Source of the DNA: Phlebopus portentosus
Taxonomy: Eukaryota > Basidiomycota > Agaricomycetes > Boletales > Boletinellaceae
Assembly: GCA_037892935.1 (NCBI GenBank)
Contig: JAYXKI010000004.1
Location: 2,108,001 to 2,172,000, forward strand
Length of the DNA stretch: 64,000 nt
Reading direction: 5' to 3'
The position numbers and the translations under genes are program-made. The stretch's first letter is position 1. Every line of letters starts with the position of its first letter. This document shows positions 31,498-42,549 of the stretch, in pieces. A model generated the notes under the pieces. It was not told the origin of the DNA, ran no database searches, and was given only the letters and a program-made list of their open reading frames with translations.

Positions 31498-33102
31498 TGT
31501 TACGAAAATTGTGGATATACAATGCGGCGTGGTATTAGACGCTTTACACACCGAATTATGCAGCCTAATCAAGAGCATTTCGAAAGGCTTCAAGGACAGA
31601 ATAGTGGAGGCGATTCTCGCCCACTAGTACAGCAAGGACCTGGGGAGGTCGCTGTGGAATATATTCAAGAGGAACCTGATCGACGATATTACGAAGACGA
31701 ACGCGACGAAAGGGAGGACCCATACGATTTACAGCAAGGACTAGCTGGAATGCATATTGGACATACTCCTCCACCCGAGCGAAGCTATGTGGACATGGAA
31801 GAACGGAACATCGCAAGATACGTGGAACTCCTGCAGAAGAGACGATATCGACATAGTGCAACCAGACGCTTTGTTCATGAAAGCCTGGTTTGTACAAACT
31901 GCTATTTGGCATACCAAAGGAGTTGGGTTCTTTCGGAGTGGCTCCTCAAGAACTTCGTGGAGCGCTTAGTAACTAGGGAAGGGGCCGATGTCAAGATTCG
32001 GCATAAACCCAGACCCTCAGAACGAACGTTTGACCAACCATTGCCAAACCGCGGAATGAGCGCATACGACCACGAAGTATCTGTATGGCTTGGCGACAGG
32101 GATATCTATGCACTGAAGGTTGGCGTGAGAGCTTGGATCAATCAGCATCGTCACCAGACCTTGTGTCGAAACACTGCAGTGGAAGTCGATTGGCCAATCT
32201 ATTACAGGGCTCCATCGGACGTCGAAAGTCTTATCGAAGAAGCAACGGATCGAATGCTAGAAGCATGGGAACGATCGGAAGAAGGGGTTATTACAGTCGA
32301 CGAATGGTGCGGGACGAATCACCTGGGAAGAAGATACAGGTTAACGTCGGGTACCGGACTACAATTCTCCGACATCGATATCGCGGCTAGGCACAGAAGG
32401 GTGTCTGCTAAATTTACACAGCCGCCGAGGTTAATCTCCGATGATCGGCAGGGGTTGCCGATCCCAAATCCCGAGATAACGGTCAGCCCCATGATGGAAG
32501 ACTAACGGCAGAAGCTCGGCCGGAGTAACGGAGCGCCGGCGAAGCGAGATCGCGGCACAGGGAAGAAGTCTCTCGTGGGAGGTTTGGCGTTAAGGATTAA
32601 CATGTGATAGGAATGGAGATCGATAGAAGCCTGGGGAAAGCTTCTTCGGAACGGAAGGAAATTAGGGCCTGCCTAATAGGGAAAGAAGTAGTCGGTGGTG
32701 CAATCAGGAGTTTTGGTAGCACCACCAGAGTTGTCAGTGGTACTACAGACTCAAGAGAGTAGTAGTGACACCAGCTGAAACACATTGTCCTAACCAATAG
32801 CGAGGCATGGTCGGTAGTATTTGGTAGTCGGTAGTATTCAGTAGAAACTTTATTTAAGGCGCCAGCTGAGCGGGGTATTGTCCCTCAGCAAAATTATTTT
32901 GTACTTTCAATCATAACTGTACCCCTTTGATTGAACCTCTGCTCTACTGCTGGGTCAAGCTTGAGCCTATAGCTCGCTTCTTAGTAGTACATCTAACCTT
33001 CGCTACTCTACTCTCCAATTATACATTGTCAGAAGGAGGAAGCAGGGACTTGTTCCGGTACGCTCGGACTAACCACCTCGTCCGAAAATACTGGTCCTAA
33101 CA
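31498..33102 (+). repeat. Element B 5' LTR
   Basis: 1605 bp, nearly identical to 42550-44154, and more diverged from the A LTRs. Confidence 0.95.
31522..32505 (+). CDS. LTR-encoded protein (U3 ORF), element B 5' copy
   Basis: 327 aa. Compared with element A it has changes such as NPEHF to NQEHF, SGDDSHP to SGGDSRP and KPGPS to KPRPS, plus many silent ones, yet stays open. The C124-C127-W135 block and the DWPIYYRAPSD block are unchanged. One change (DEWRG to DEWCG) is private to this copy. Confidence 0.75.
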   Translation: MRRGIRRFTHRIMQPNQEHFERLQGQNSGGDSRPLVQQGPGEVAVEYIQEEPDRRYYEDERDEREDPYDLQQGLAGMHIGHTPPPERSYVDMEERNIARYVELLQKRRYRHSATRRFVHESLVCTNCYLAYQRSWVLSEWLLKNFVERLVTREGADVKIRHKPRPSERTFDQPLPNRGMSAYDHEVSVWLGDRDIYALKVGVRAWINQHRHQTLCRNTAVEVDWPIYYRAPSDVESLIEEATDRMLEAWERSEEGVITVDEWCGTNHLGRRYRLTSGTGLQFSDIDIAARHRRVSAKFTQPPRLISDDRQGLPIPNPEITVSPMMED

Positions 33103-33239
33103 TTATAATTTTGCTCCAATCCTGGGATAATCAATCTTGCTGTTTCATAGTGCAATACCCACTATCGATCAGTAAGTATTGCTCTGCCCCGGGAGGGTTT
33201 CTCCTGTGCCTGTTAATTCAGTTAGCTGATCAACGATAA

Positions 33240-34157
33240 GCGTATCGTCGACGGCTAAAGCAGGCTTACACACTCCATCGGAGTTTTGTTAGAGCGCTCC
33301 ATACATTCGAAGAAGAAGTCAATTCGGCGTTTCGCACGATAAACTTCTATCGAGGTAAGAAGCACTCAAACACCCCTATCTTAGAACCCTACCGGTCGGT
33401 TATACTATCCGCCCTGGAGCTTCGTATCACCGCCGAAAGACAAGAAAGAGTTGGGAGGAAGTTCTTGCTTGTACACGCGGACAACCTGTTGAACGGACAC
33501 AGTTTCAATTGGGAGGCACTCAGAGGTCCGACGCCAGTTGAAGAAGAACTACTCGCTCTGTGTCAAGAATATAAAGCGTTCGAATACACCCTACTTGAAC
33601 ATTCTCATTTCCTCCACCAAGTCCTACTACAAATCTATCAAGGCAACTACACTACTGCGAAACAGCTATGTCACCGATGGAACTGTGGCAAGCTGGTTGG
33701 TCTAGTTTCTGGTTTACACTATGCTTCATCTGGTTTTCTTCCCTGGTATTCGTCGTTGCTCAACAACTCCGAGGTCGAATCAGCCTTCTTCGAGGCTTTG
33801 GAACGCTATGGACGTGGGTGGAACGGCAAGACAACGAAAGAAGTTCCCCATTCCGTCGTGCCGGTCGGAGATTTCTACTCCAAACTCAACGACTGGCAGT
33901 TCCTCAACCCGGACCTGGAGAACGTATGGAATCCGCTCTGGCACGTATCAGCGAACGACTCGACAGTCTACACGGACGCTTGGACCGAATGGTCAGTGCT
34001 GACGGGCAACCCAACCAAGTTGTCTCCGCCCTGCGACACGCCGTCATCGACCTCGACAATCGACTTACTAGCGTTGATCGGTCCCTCAGAACTCTCACAG
34101 CTACTGTCGCTCGACTCTACGACATGGGCTCTCAATACTCCGAGAACCTTACCGTAG
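33240..34157 (+). CDS. ORF1 upstream of gag, element B, unknown
   Basis: Equivalent of 19064-19981 with the same frame and stop and again no start codon in the good part. The first 140 codons are conserved (HFLHQVLLQIYQGNYTTAKQ). The overlapping part with ORF2 is probably a shadow. Confidence 0.4.
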   Translation, partial: AYRRRLKQAYTLHRSFVRALHTFEEEVNSAFRTINFYRGKKHSNTPILEPYRSVILSALELRITAERQERVGRKFLLVHADNLLNGHSFNWEALRGPTPVEEELLALCQEYKAFEYTLLEHSHFLHQVLLQIYQGNYTTAKQLCHRWNCGKLVGLVSGLHYASSGFLPWYSSLLNNSEVESAFFEALERYGRGWNGKTTKEVPHSVVPVGDFYSKLNDWQFLNPDLENVWNPLWHVSANDSTVYTDAWTEWSVLTGNPTKLSPPCDTPSSTSTIDLLALIGPSELSQLLSLDSTTWALNTPRTLP

Positions 34158-35575
34158 AAGGACAGACACTGGGGGAGTTTCTGGCGCATATTCAGGGACA
34201 TGTCGGGGATGCAATCGCCGAGGCAGTCATCACCAACCTCAGGCGAGAAGGCGAACAGCGAGACGTACGGATCAACTACGCGTTCGGTATTCTTCAGGCT
34301 CGTCTTCTGGGAGCGATAACAATGGCCATTCAGGGCAGTCAGTCAGCCCTTGCTCAACAAGTGGTCAACTCCCAGCAAGAGATTATTCGGCTCACTGGTA
34401 CGGACTTCCTGCAGTTACACACGCAGGCTAGCTACCTGGTCGAACAGGTTGAGGCTATTCGAGCCCGGATCAGCAATGCCGAGGAAGAACTCGCGGCCCA
34501 GTACTCGATCACGGAAGGCATTCGTCGGATCCAACAAACGATTAGGCTTCGTCAATCCTACCTGACGCAGCGAGCTAGGCGAGGAAGGGCGAGGTTGAGC
34601 CCTGACTCCCCGCTGCAAGGTAGAGGCCTAGGTCTAGCCAGCCGCTTCGAAAGCGTGAGCTCGGACTCCGACGACGACCAGATGCCCCACCTGATCCCAG
34701 CAAGTGAACGCTTTGTGGATCAGATGGTTGAGATCATTCGCCAGAGCAGGGAACCGGAAGGAACGGACACTCGAACAGGACAACCGTCAGCACAGTTGCG
34801 ACAGCAGGCAGTAGAAGTTGGAAGGAACTATGTCGCGGAGGTAGTTGCGGAACGTGGGCTGGTAGCACCTACTGTGCTTGCCCAAGAGGAACAGGAAGTC
34901 GAAGGAAGCATCGAAGTGGAAGAAGATCTCCCGGACTACGTCTCCACAGAAACGCAACCCGGAAGCCTGGACCAGCAAGCAGAAGAACTGCTGAGGGAGG
35001 TAATTCCTGAGTCACCACAGCCCTGGCCATCCAACGACGGATGGGGACCGCCCCCCGATGCTGGGGAAGCATGGGAGGCGGACAACACGGCGGAAACGGG
35101 CTATGGCACGGGAATCCGGGAGCTCATGTGGAATGAGCAGGGAGAACTCGTCGAAGGAGCGATTCAACGGCTGGGATGGAATGGCCACTACGTCGAAAGG
35201 AACCACATTCAATACCCGCACCAGGACTCGCCGCCAGGATCGCCTACTCCAAGTGCTCTTGAGCTTGAGGAGAGAGAAGCAAGGCTCCAGGCGGTCAGTG
35301 AGTACTCCCCAGACTCTGATTATATCTATGATCCTATCATTCGTCCTATCAGCTGCCCTATACCATCGGAGTTTCTCGACATACGAGAGGGACCACCGAG
35401 GCAGGGGGTAGCGAACATGGCGATGGTAGTTTGGGTGCGAGGTAACAACGTAGAAGAGCCAACCAGCGAGGATCAAGAGTACTTCGATGCCAACGACGAA
35501 TGGGAGACAGAAGAGGAAAGCGAGGAACACGAAAGCGGCGAAGAACGATACGAAGCTCGGGAAGAAAGGAGATAG
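33668..35575 (+). CDS. ORF2 upstream of gag: membrane-anchored coiled-coil protein, element B
   Basis: 635 aa, the same length as in A. The hydrophobic segment is kept but with several replacements (SSFWFTLCFIWFSSLVFVVA versus SSLWFTLCIVWFSSMVYVIA); all are hydrophobic for hydrophobic, which supports selection for membrane insertion. Coiled-coil and acidic tail are conserved. Confidence 0.75.
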   Translation: MSPMELWQAGWSSFWFTLCFIWFSSLVFVVAQQLRGRISLLRGFGTLWTWVERQDNERSSPFRRAGRRFLLQTQRLAVPQPGPGERMESALARISERLDSLHGRLDRMVSADGQPNQVVSALRHAVIDLDNRLTSVDRSLRTLTATVARLYDMGSQYSENLTVEGQTLGEFLAHIQGHVGDAIAEAVITNLRREGEQRDVRINYAFGILQARLLGAITMAIQGSQSALAQQVVNSQQEIIRLTGTDFLQLHTQASYLVEQVEAIRARISNAEEELAAQYSITEGIRRIQQTIRLRQSYLTQRARRGRARLSPDSPLQGRGLGLASRFESVSSDSDDDQMPHLIPASERFVDQMVEIIRQSREPEGTDTRTGQPSAQLRQQAVEVGRNYVAEVVAERGLVAPTVLAQEEQEVEGSIEVEEDLPDYVSTETQPGSLDQQAEELLREVIPESPQPWPSNDGWGPPPDAGEAWEADNTAETGYGTGIRELMWNEQGELVEGAIQRLGWNGHYVERNHIQYPHQDSPPGSPTPSALELEEREARLQAVSEYSPDSDYIYDPIIRPISCPIPSEFLDIREGPPRQGVANMAMVVWVRGNNVEEPTSEDQEYFDANDEWETEEESEEHESGEERYEAREERR

Positions 35576-35772
35576 GCCCTGGTTTAGAGCTGGGAGCTTG
35601 CCAGGAGGAAGGAAGACGCCCAAGAACCGACCGGGGAGGAAGGGTAAGGTGGCTAGTTGGAAAGCGGAGGTGGTACTCGCTGGATAACTTAGCTACTAAA
35701 CCATGTATTATTGTAATGCGCTGAATGAGAGTGATACTCATAAAAATGTTGGTTGAATTTGTCTAGGTCAAT

Positions 35773-36795
35773 ATGTCAAACAAAGACATCATGAAGTATC
35801 CCTTGTTTAAGGGAAACCCTTATGAGTCGCTTGAGAACTTCCAGAATCAAATGATCAGCCGGCTGAATGAAAAACATCCGAGCGACCCAGTCAAGAGGGT
35901 TAAGATTATTTTGGAATGTCTGCGAGGTCAAGCTCAGACTTGGGTTAATGGCAAGTGGGCCGTGAACAGAAATCAATTAGTCTCCACCTACAAGCGAGAT
36001 GCGGATGGCAAGCTTGTTATGGACAAGAAGGGTGGATGGGACAGCGAGGACGATCTATGGAACGAATTAGCGCTCAACCACAATGGCATTTTTGGACTTC
36101 AAGAAGAAGCCGAGCGGAATATTAGGACGATTTATCAGGAACGGGCGCGGGTGAAGCAGTATAACAGGGCCTTTGACGACATTAGGATGAGGCTGCCAAA
36201 GCACTACGACCATCAGGCACTGATTTACGAGTACAAGAGAGGACTCAATCAAACGATCCTAAAGGCCCTGCTTACGAATACAGACCACCCAGAATGGGAC
36301 CTGAACCAATGGAAGGAGAACGCTAGTAATCTGGAGGCCAGTCTAATGGCTGCCAAGGTGATAGGCAGCAATAGGAAGTACACCCCTATGTTTAAAGATG
36401 GGCAGGCAGTATCGTACACGCCAGTGCCCCCAGAAGCTCGCCGTCCAGCTGAGTTTCTGGGTGAGCCTATGGACATCGACATGTCTAGGCGCTTTACTAG
36501 GGGGTCCCGAGGAGATGCCGGGATATGCTGGGCATGCGGCAAGACAGGTCACTTCGCACGGGACTGCAATAATGTAGGGCGAGACACACAGGGAAGCCGT
36601 GGACACCGAACCAACTACAAGAGACGGGTGCAGAAGAGACGATCTGGCAAGACTGGCCGCTTCCTAAAACGCCGGGAAGTTGGGATTAGCAGCGATTCTG
36701 AAATGGAGGAACTACTGGACAAGAAAACGAAGTTACCAAGGCGTAAGGAACGGGCTTCGTATGCCCTCGAGGAGGATTCCGAGGAGGATTTTTGA
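35773..36795 (+). CDS. gag: Gag, element B
   Basis: 340 aa, almost identical to Gag of A, with the same CCHC knuckle and the same stop within GAT TTT TGA. Confidence 0.95.
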   Translation: MSNKDIMKYPLFKGNPYESLENFQNQMISRLNEKHPSDPVKRVKIILECLRGQAQTWVNGKWAVNRNQLVSTYKRDADGKLVMDKKGGWDSEDDLWNELALNHNGIFGLQEEAERNIRTIYQERARVKQYNRAFDDIRMRLPKHYDHQALIYEYKRGLNQTILKALLTNTDHPEWDLNQWKENASNLEASLMAAKVIGSNRKYTPMFKDGQAVSYTPVPPEARRPAEFLGEPMDIDMSRRFTRGSRGDAGICWACGKTGHFARDCNNVGRDTQGSRGHRTNYKRRVQKRRSGKTGRFLKRREVGISSDSEMEELLDKKTKLPRRKERASYALEEDSEEDF

Positions 36796-39700
36796 AGGGC
36801 CGCCGGTCAACATCGGACACTGGCGAGGGCTCGAAGGACACACAAGAGATAAAGCGCCGATGGACTATTGCTAGACCAAACTCCAACCATCCCACTATAC
36901 CCATTGACGTCATTCAGGGACAGAAACAGGTTAATCTCTCGGCTATGATTGACTCCGGATCTGCGATCACTACTATTAGCCCCATGGTTGTACAGAGCCT
37001 AGGGCTGAGAACAGTGCCTGCAGAAGGTAATTATACCATCCGGAATGCCGATGGATCGATTAATCATGGTGGATGGACTCGGAACGTCAGAGCAATAGTG
37101 GACACAGGGATTACAAGAGGTTTAATGGACATCGCAGTGGTGGATACACACGAAGACAAGTTTCTCATAGGAAATGATTGGCTTGAACAGCATAAGCCAA
37201 CTATCGACTGGACAAAGGGGATTCTGCGCAAAGGCGGGAAGGAAATTGCATTTAATGGAACGGCACGATTGCGTTCCATACAGCTAATCCTAGCCCCAAG
37301 GAAGCTCCGGAAACGCAGAAGATGGCGAAGAATTCCAGACTACATTCCACCCGAATGGGATGCCGATGATGAAAAGGAAGAAGCTTGGGAAACTAGGGTC
37401 TATTACCACAGCGACATCGAAACAGGACAAGAAACTGAGAAGGAAGACATAGAAGAAGAACCTACGATCGTACCACCAGACAAAGAAAAAGAAAAGGAAT
37501 CAGCAGCACCGCTTGTCACGTTCGAAGAAGTCATGCACAAGCCGCCAGAACTCTCCTTCGTCAAGCAAGAAGGAAGATGGAAATTCTTTTGGTTCGGGGA
37601 CAAGTGCCGAATAACGAAGGACGATCAAAACTGGCACAACTTTAACAGTCTCGAGGATGCAGATGGTGCAGTGTACCGCACCATGGTCAGAGAAATGGAC
37701 AAGGGCGCCAAACATGATGAACTCCTCGATGAATATGGCGGCATGTATCTGGCGCGTCTTCAGCTGATAGCGATTCAGGGAGGCCTGGGAACAACGACCT
37801 CACCAACAACATCTGAAGACCAAGCAAGAGTGCGGGAAGAAATACAGGCACAAATGACAATCGACGCAGAAGGATCTGATACGAGTAGAAGGAAGAAGCC
37901 TAGTGTACCACCTAAAGGAGGAAAGCCTGGACACTACGCACCCGATCCTCTCAAGATGCGTCGACAGAAGAGCGGAGGAAGTGGTACGGATTCAAACCCT
38001 GTCATAAGGAGTATAAGGGTGGAGTGGACTCCTCCATCCGTGCACGAGGGCCACAATGACTCAACCCTGGCAGTGCAAAAGCAGTCGGTAAGCTTCACCA
38101 CACGAAGCAGAGGTACAAGCAGGAGTACTTCGGGTCGGGAGCGCCGTGGAACTAAGGCCACGAAGCGTACTAGGTTCGGCCACCTAGCGAGAACTCCTCC
38201 TACGAGAAACCGAGGAGTGACTAGACATGAGACGCCGTTCAAGGGTAGGCTAGTGTCTAGGAAAGTGGTCCACCCCAAAGGGAGGGTAGTCCCACTCAAT
38301 TGGCACAGGGCCGAAGTTAGTACGCCGCAATCATCAAGTAGGCTAGCTTCGGGAGCTCAAGTGCGCCCGCGAAGACCACGGTTTAAGAACCAAATGCAGG
38401 GCCCTGCTCCGACAGGGAAAACAAACGGTAAAGGTAACAGGTTCATTTTGAATTATGCCGCGATGGAGCAGGAGCTCTCGCAGGGGCAGAAGAGGCGCCG
38501 ATGGTGCACGCCTGTTGACTCGGTCATGCAGCCGCCCAAAGTGGAAGGAAAAGTGCTAGAGAGAAGAGCTGGATCTGAGACGGAGTTCAAGGGTATCCTA
38601 GGATCGCACAAGCCTGCTACCTCAGGGGAAGCAGAGGACGCCTCTCGAAGAGGAAGGCCACCCAAGCCTCCTCACTGGATCCGCCGCCTAGAGCATCGAC
38701 AAGTCGCATCACGAAGGGAACGCCTTCTCAAGTATAACAGCATAGCTCAAAAATATGCGCAGGAGAAAGCACTCGATGAAAGGATGGCAGACTCTGCTGG
38801 CGACAAATCTCTCGAGGAAATTCTTCCAAAACAAATATGGGAGTTCAGGGATAGGTTCGACAAGGATGCCGCCAAACGGCTGCCGAAGTCAGGACAATGG
38901 GACATAAAGATCGAGCTCCTACCAGGAGCAGAGCTCCCGAAACCTGGACCGGTATATCCACTCGCTCCTGCTGAAAAGCGAGCGGTAGAAGAATGGATTC
39001 GCGAGGACCTGAAGAAGGGATGGATTCGTGTTGTAGGAAACCGAGTACCAGCTGAAGAAAAGGCGAACACTTGCGCACCGGTATTTGTCATAGCCAAGAA
39101 GACAATAGGCAAGGATGGCAAGCCGGAGTATAGAATTGTTATCGACTATAGAGGGCTGAATGCGGTGGTCATCCCAGACCACCAACCAATGCCTCTGTTA
39201 CATATGCTCCCGGACGATCTTGCGCATGCCAAATGGTTCTCTACACTGGATTTGCGAAGTGGGTACAACAACATTCGAATACACCCTGGGCACGAGAAGT
39301 ATGCCGCCTTCAGGACTCACATGGGAGTATACCAGCCGATGGTAATGCAGTTCGGATTAATGAATGCACCTGCGGTATTCCAACGTGCAATGAACGAGCT
39401 CTTTCAGGACATGATTGGGCAGGGCATACTCATTTATCTTGACGACATTATAGTCTATGCGGAAACGGAACAGGAACATTGGGACCTGCTAGCAGAGGTA
39501 TTGCGCAGGTTAAGGGAAGCAGACTTCTTCTGCAAACCAGAGAAGTGCTACTTCGGAAAGAAGGAACTCGACTATTTAGGATTTGTCGTTAACCAGTCGG
39601 GCATGCAGATGGATCCCTACAAGGTTTATCGGTTTCGCAAATTTCTACCGAAAATTTATCGAAGGCTTCGCCAAGATCGCTAGGCCATTAACGGAACTTA

Positions 39701-42030
39701 TGTCTGGCAAGAAGACGTTTACCTGGGGAGAACGACAACAAGAGAGCTTTAGGAAACTTAAAGAAGCTTTTACCACTGCACCAATGCTAGTACGACCGGA
39801 TCATGAGAAGCAATTTGTGCTGGAAACCGACGCGTCAAACTTTGCGATGGGAGCCGTGCTCTCGCAGCTTGGGGACGATGAAATTTTGCACCCCATTGGA
39901 TATTGGTCGAACACCTATCGAGATGCCGAGAATAACTATCCAGTAATGGACAAGGAGTTACTAGCGATTGTCAAAGCCTTGAGCAACTGGAGGCACCACC
40001 TAGAAGGAGCGAAACATGAGATTCGAGTGGTTAGCGACCAAGCGAACCTTCGGTATTTCATGGGAGCTAGGAAGCTAAGTGGCCGCCAAGCAAGATGGGC
40101 GACATTTCTCAGCAGATTTCGATTTCGAATCGAGTATCGACCTGGAACCAAGAATTCACGAGCGGACGCATTATCAAGAAGGCCAGACTACGAACAGGGC
40201 CAAGAGGACCAGCCAGAACAAGTCCTACTTCCTCCGCAATTGTTCAGAACATCGGACCTGCCCATGCGCACAGTACGGGTATTTGAGCTTACAGGGGGTC
40301 CAGAACTGGGAGAGAAGATTCGAGACGCCTATGAACGATCCAAAGAGCCAGCAATCGGAACGTTCGAAGAAGGATATTGGTGGAAGGATGATAAATTGGT
40401 TATCCCACCAGATGAAGAAGTTAAGAAGGAAATTGTACGACAGTGCCATGACGCACCGGCGTCAGGACACCCGGGGTTACAGAAGACTATAGACAAACTG
40501 GAAAGAAGAGTTTGGTGGCCGAAGATGAGGGAATGGGTCGAAGAATATGTGCGCACATGCGACGTGTGCCAGAGGACGAAAGCGCGGCGAGGAAAAACGC
40601 AACCACCGCTGCAACCATTGCAGATAGCAACGAGGCCCTACGACGAGATTACTATGGACTATGTCACCGGACTTCCGACGACGAGCAGAGGAAACAATGC
40701 GATACTAGTGGTGGTAGACAGGTTCTCTAAAATGGGAACTTTTATACCTACTACGGTAAACGCAAACTCAAAGACAACTGCGGACTTGATGATCAATTAT
40801 GTCTACAGCAAGGTCGGAACTCCGAAGACAGTGATCAGCGACAGGGGACCTCAATTCGCTAGCCGGTTTACAGAACAGGTGAACCAGGCCCTCGGGATCG
40901 AAACAAAGCTTAGTACGGCATATCATCCACAAACAGATGGTCAAACGGAGCGGGTAAACCAAGAAATGGAACAGCTGTTACGTTGCTATTCCAGCTTGCA
41001 GCAGGACGACTGGGACGAACATTTGCCTATGGCAGAATTCGCCTATAACAGTCGCTCTCACTCCAGCACTGGAAAGACACCGTTTGAATTGGTATATGGA
41101 TTTCAGCCGGAATTAGGATTCAAGCTTCCGATCCGAGGAACTCAGGACTATGTGGCTATGCGAAAGAAGAATCAAGAAGAAGCAACGAAAGCGCTGGAGA
41201 AGGCACGAGACGCAATGAAGAGATTTGCAGACAGACACCGAGGCCCGATGCCGTCATTCGAAGTTGGCGATAAAGTCATGTTAGATGGTCGGAATCTAAC
41301 CTTGCTAGTTCCCACAAGGAAGCTAGGAGATAGAAACCTGGGACCTTATCAAGTTATCGCGAAACATGGGCTAGTCAACTACGAGTTGGATCTCCCGAAG
41401 GAATTAAGGATCCACCCGGTGTTCTATGCAGGACTATTAATTCCCTATCGAGAAAGGAAAGATCCGGCACAGAGAACAAGACCACCACCAGAAGTTATCG
41501 CTGGAGAAACCGAGTATGAGGTTGAAGCAATCCGGGACATGAGGAAAAGGCACGGAAAATGGGAGTATCAGGTTAAATGGCTCGGCTACCCGGAGGAAGA
41601 GAATACCTGGGAACCTGTAGAAGGGCTGCGCAATGCCCCAGAGAAATTGCGGGAGTATCACGAGAGGAATCGTTGGCCGGACACGATAGATCTTCCCTCT
41701 AGAAAGAAGATCGCGGATATCATAGACTCTACGCAGAGAGTAATCGACATCAAGAAAGAAGATGACGAGTTCCTGAGAACGGCACTGGGAGAGTCCGTAG
41801 CTCAGAGGGTAATCAAGAGAAGAAGATACCAGAGCAAGACAGGTATCAAGCAGCGGGATTTCGGTTATCCGGAATGGCACAAGCGTCATTGGAGAGCCGC
41901 GAAAAGGCCATTCACTCGAAACAAAGCGCTGCCGGTTCGCAGATGGGATCTGCCAGAAGAAAAAGGGAATCCTTCATACAAGGATTGGTTTTGGGCTGAC
42001 TCCTCGGATAGTGAGTGCAGCGAGGCTTAG
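36783..42030 (+). pseudogene. pol: Pol polyprotein of element B, frameshifted in RT
   Basis: It matches A's pol throughout, but 53 bp are missing at 39625/39626, just after the RT palm/connection segment KKELDYLGFVVNQSGMQMDP. The frame then runs to a stop at 39683. The correct frame resumes from IGFANFYRKFIEGFAK and stays open to 42030 through RNase H, integrase (D,D35E intact) and chromodomain. The missing piece in A begins GTAAAG at 25444 and ends AAAG at 25497, so it resembles a small intron by one base; a plain deletion is simpler. B probably depends on A-like copies for RT. Confidence 0.9.
36789..36825 (+). promoter_or_regulatory. Putative -1 frameshift signal, gag-pol, element B
   Basis: T TTT TGA at 36789-36795, then a 5-nt spacer and the hairpin CGCCGGT/ACTGGCG (36801-36825). 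The A-to-G difference from element A keeps pairing by wobble. Confidence 0.65.
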
Positions 42031-42226
42031 GAAGGCCTGAGAAGCTGACCTGAACAAGTCATTAAACTATTCCAAGCGTACTGGGACGTACCTTGTAAGT
42101 TGGGACCGACACTAATCGAGGTCATATCTGACCTGAACAAGTCGTTAAACTATTCCTAGCATGTTGGGAAGCATCTAGTATGTTGGAAGCCGACACTCAG
42201 CGAGGCTTTGAGTTATTGAGCAAGTG

Positions 42227-42364
42227 TCACGTGACCGCCGCCTTTCTCTGAGAACAGGTTGAGCGTCAATCACGTGATTGCCGCCCTCTCATCCAAACAG
42301 GAAGTGTTTAAGTCACATGACTGCCGCACTTTTGTTCGAACGGGTTGGGCGTCAGGTCACATGA
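42227..42364 (+). promoter_or_regulatory. Four TCACRTGA boxes, element B
   Basis: Same arrangement as 28096-28233: TCACGTGA twice and TCACATGA twice at 43-44 bp steps. All four boxes are unchanged although the intervening bases differ between A and B (for example CTCGTCTAAAC versus CTCATCCAAAC). Confidence 0.6.
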
Positions 42365-42538
42365 TCAATAATGAGTGGAGGACTCTGGATGTACAGTGCT
42401 ACAGTTATTCCAGACAAGAGGAATGAGGCACTAGTACACAAGAAGGGTCTGGTCTAGGAAGCAACAATACGAAACAGCAAGATTATGGCTACCACAATTA
42501 AGGGATCCACACTCTCCTTGCAGTCCGAAGTGGATCTT

Positions 42539-42549
42539 AAGGGGAGGAA
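42539..42549 (+). other. Polypurine tract, element B
   Basis: AAGGGGAGGAA directly before the 3' LTR. Confidence 0.85.
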
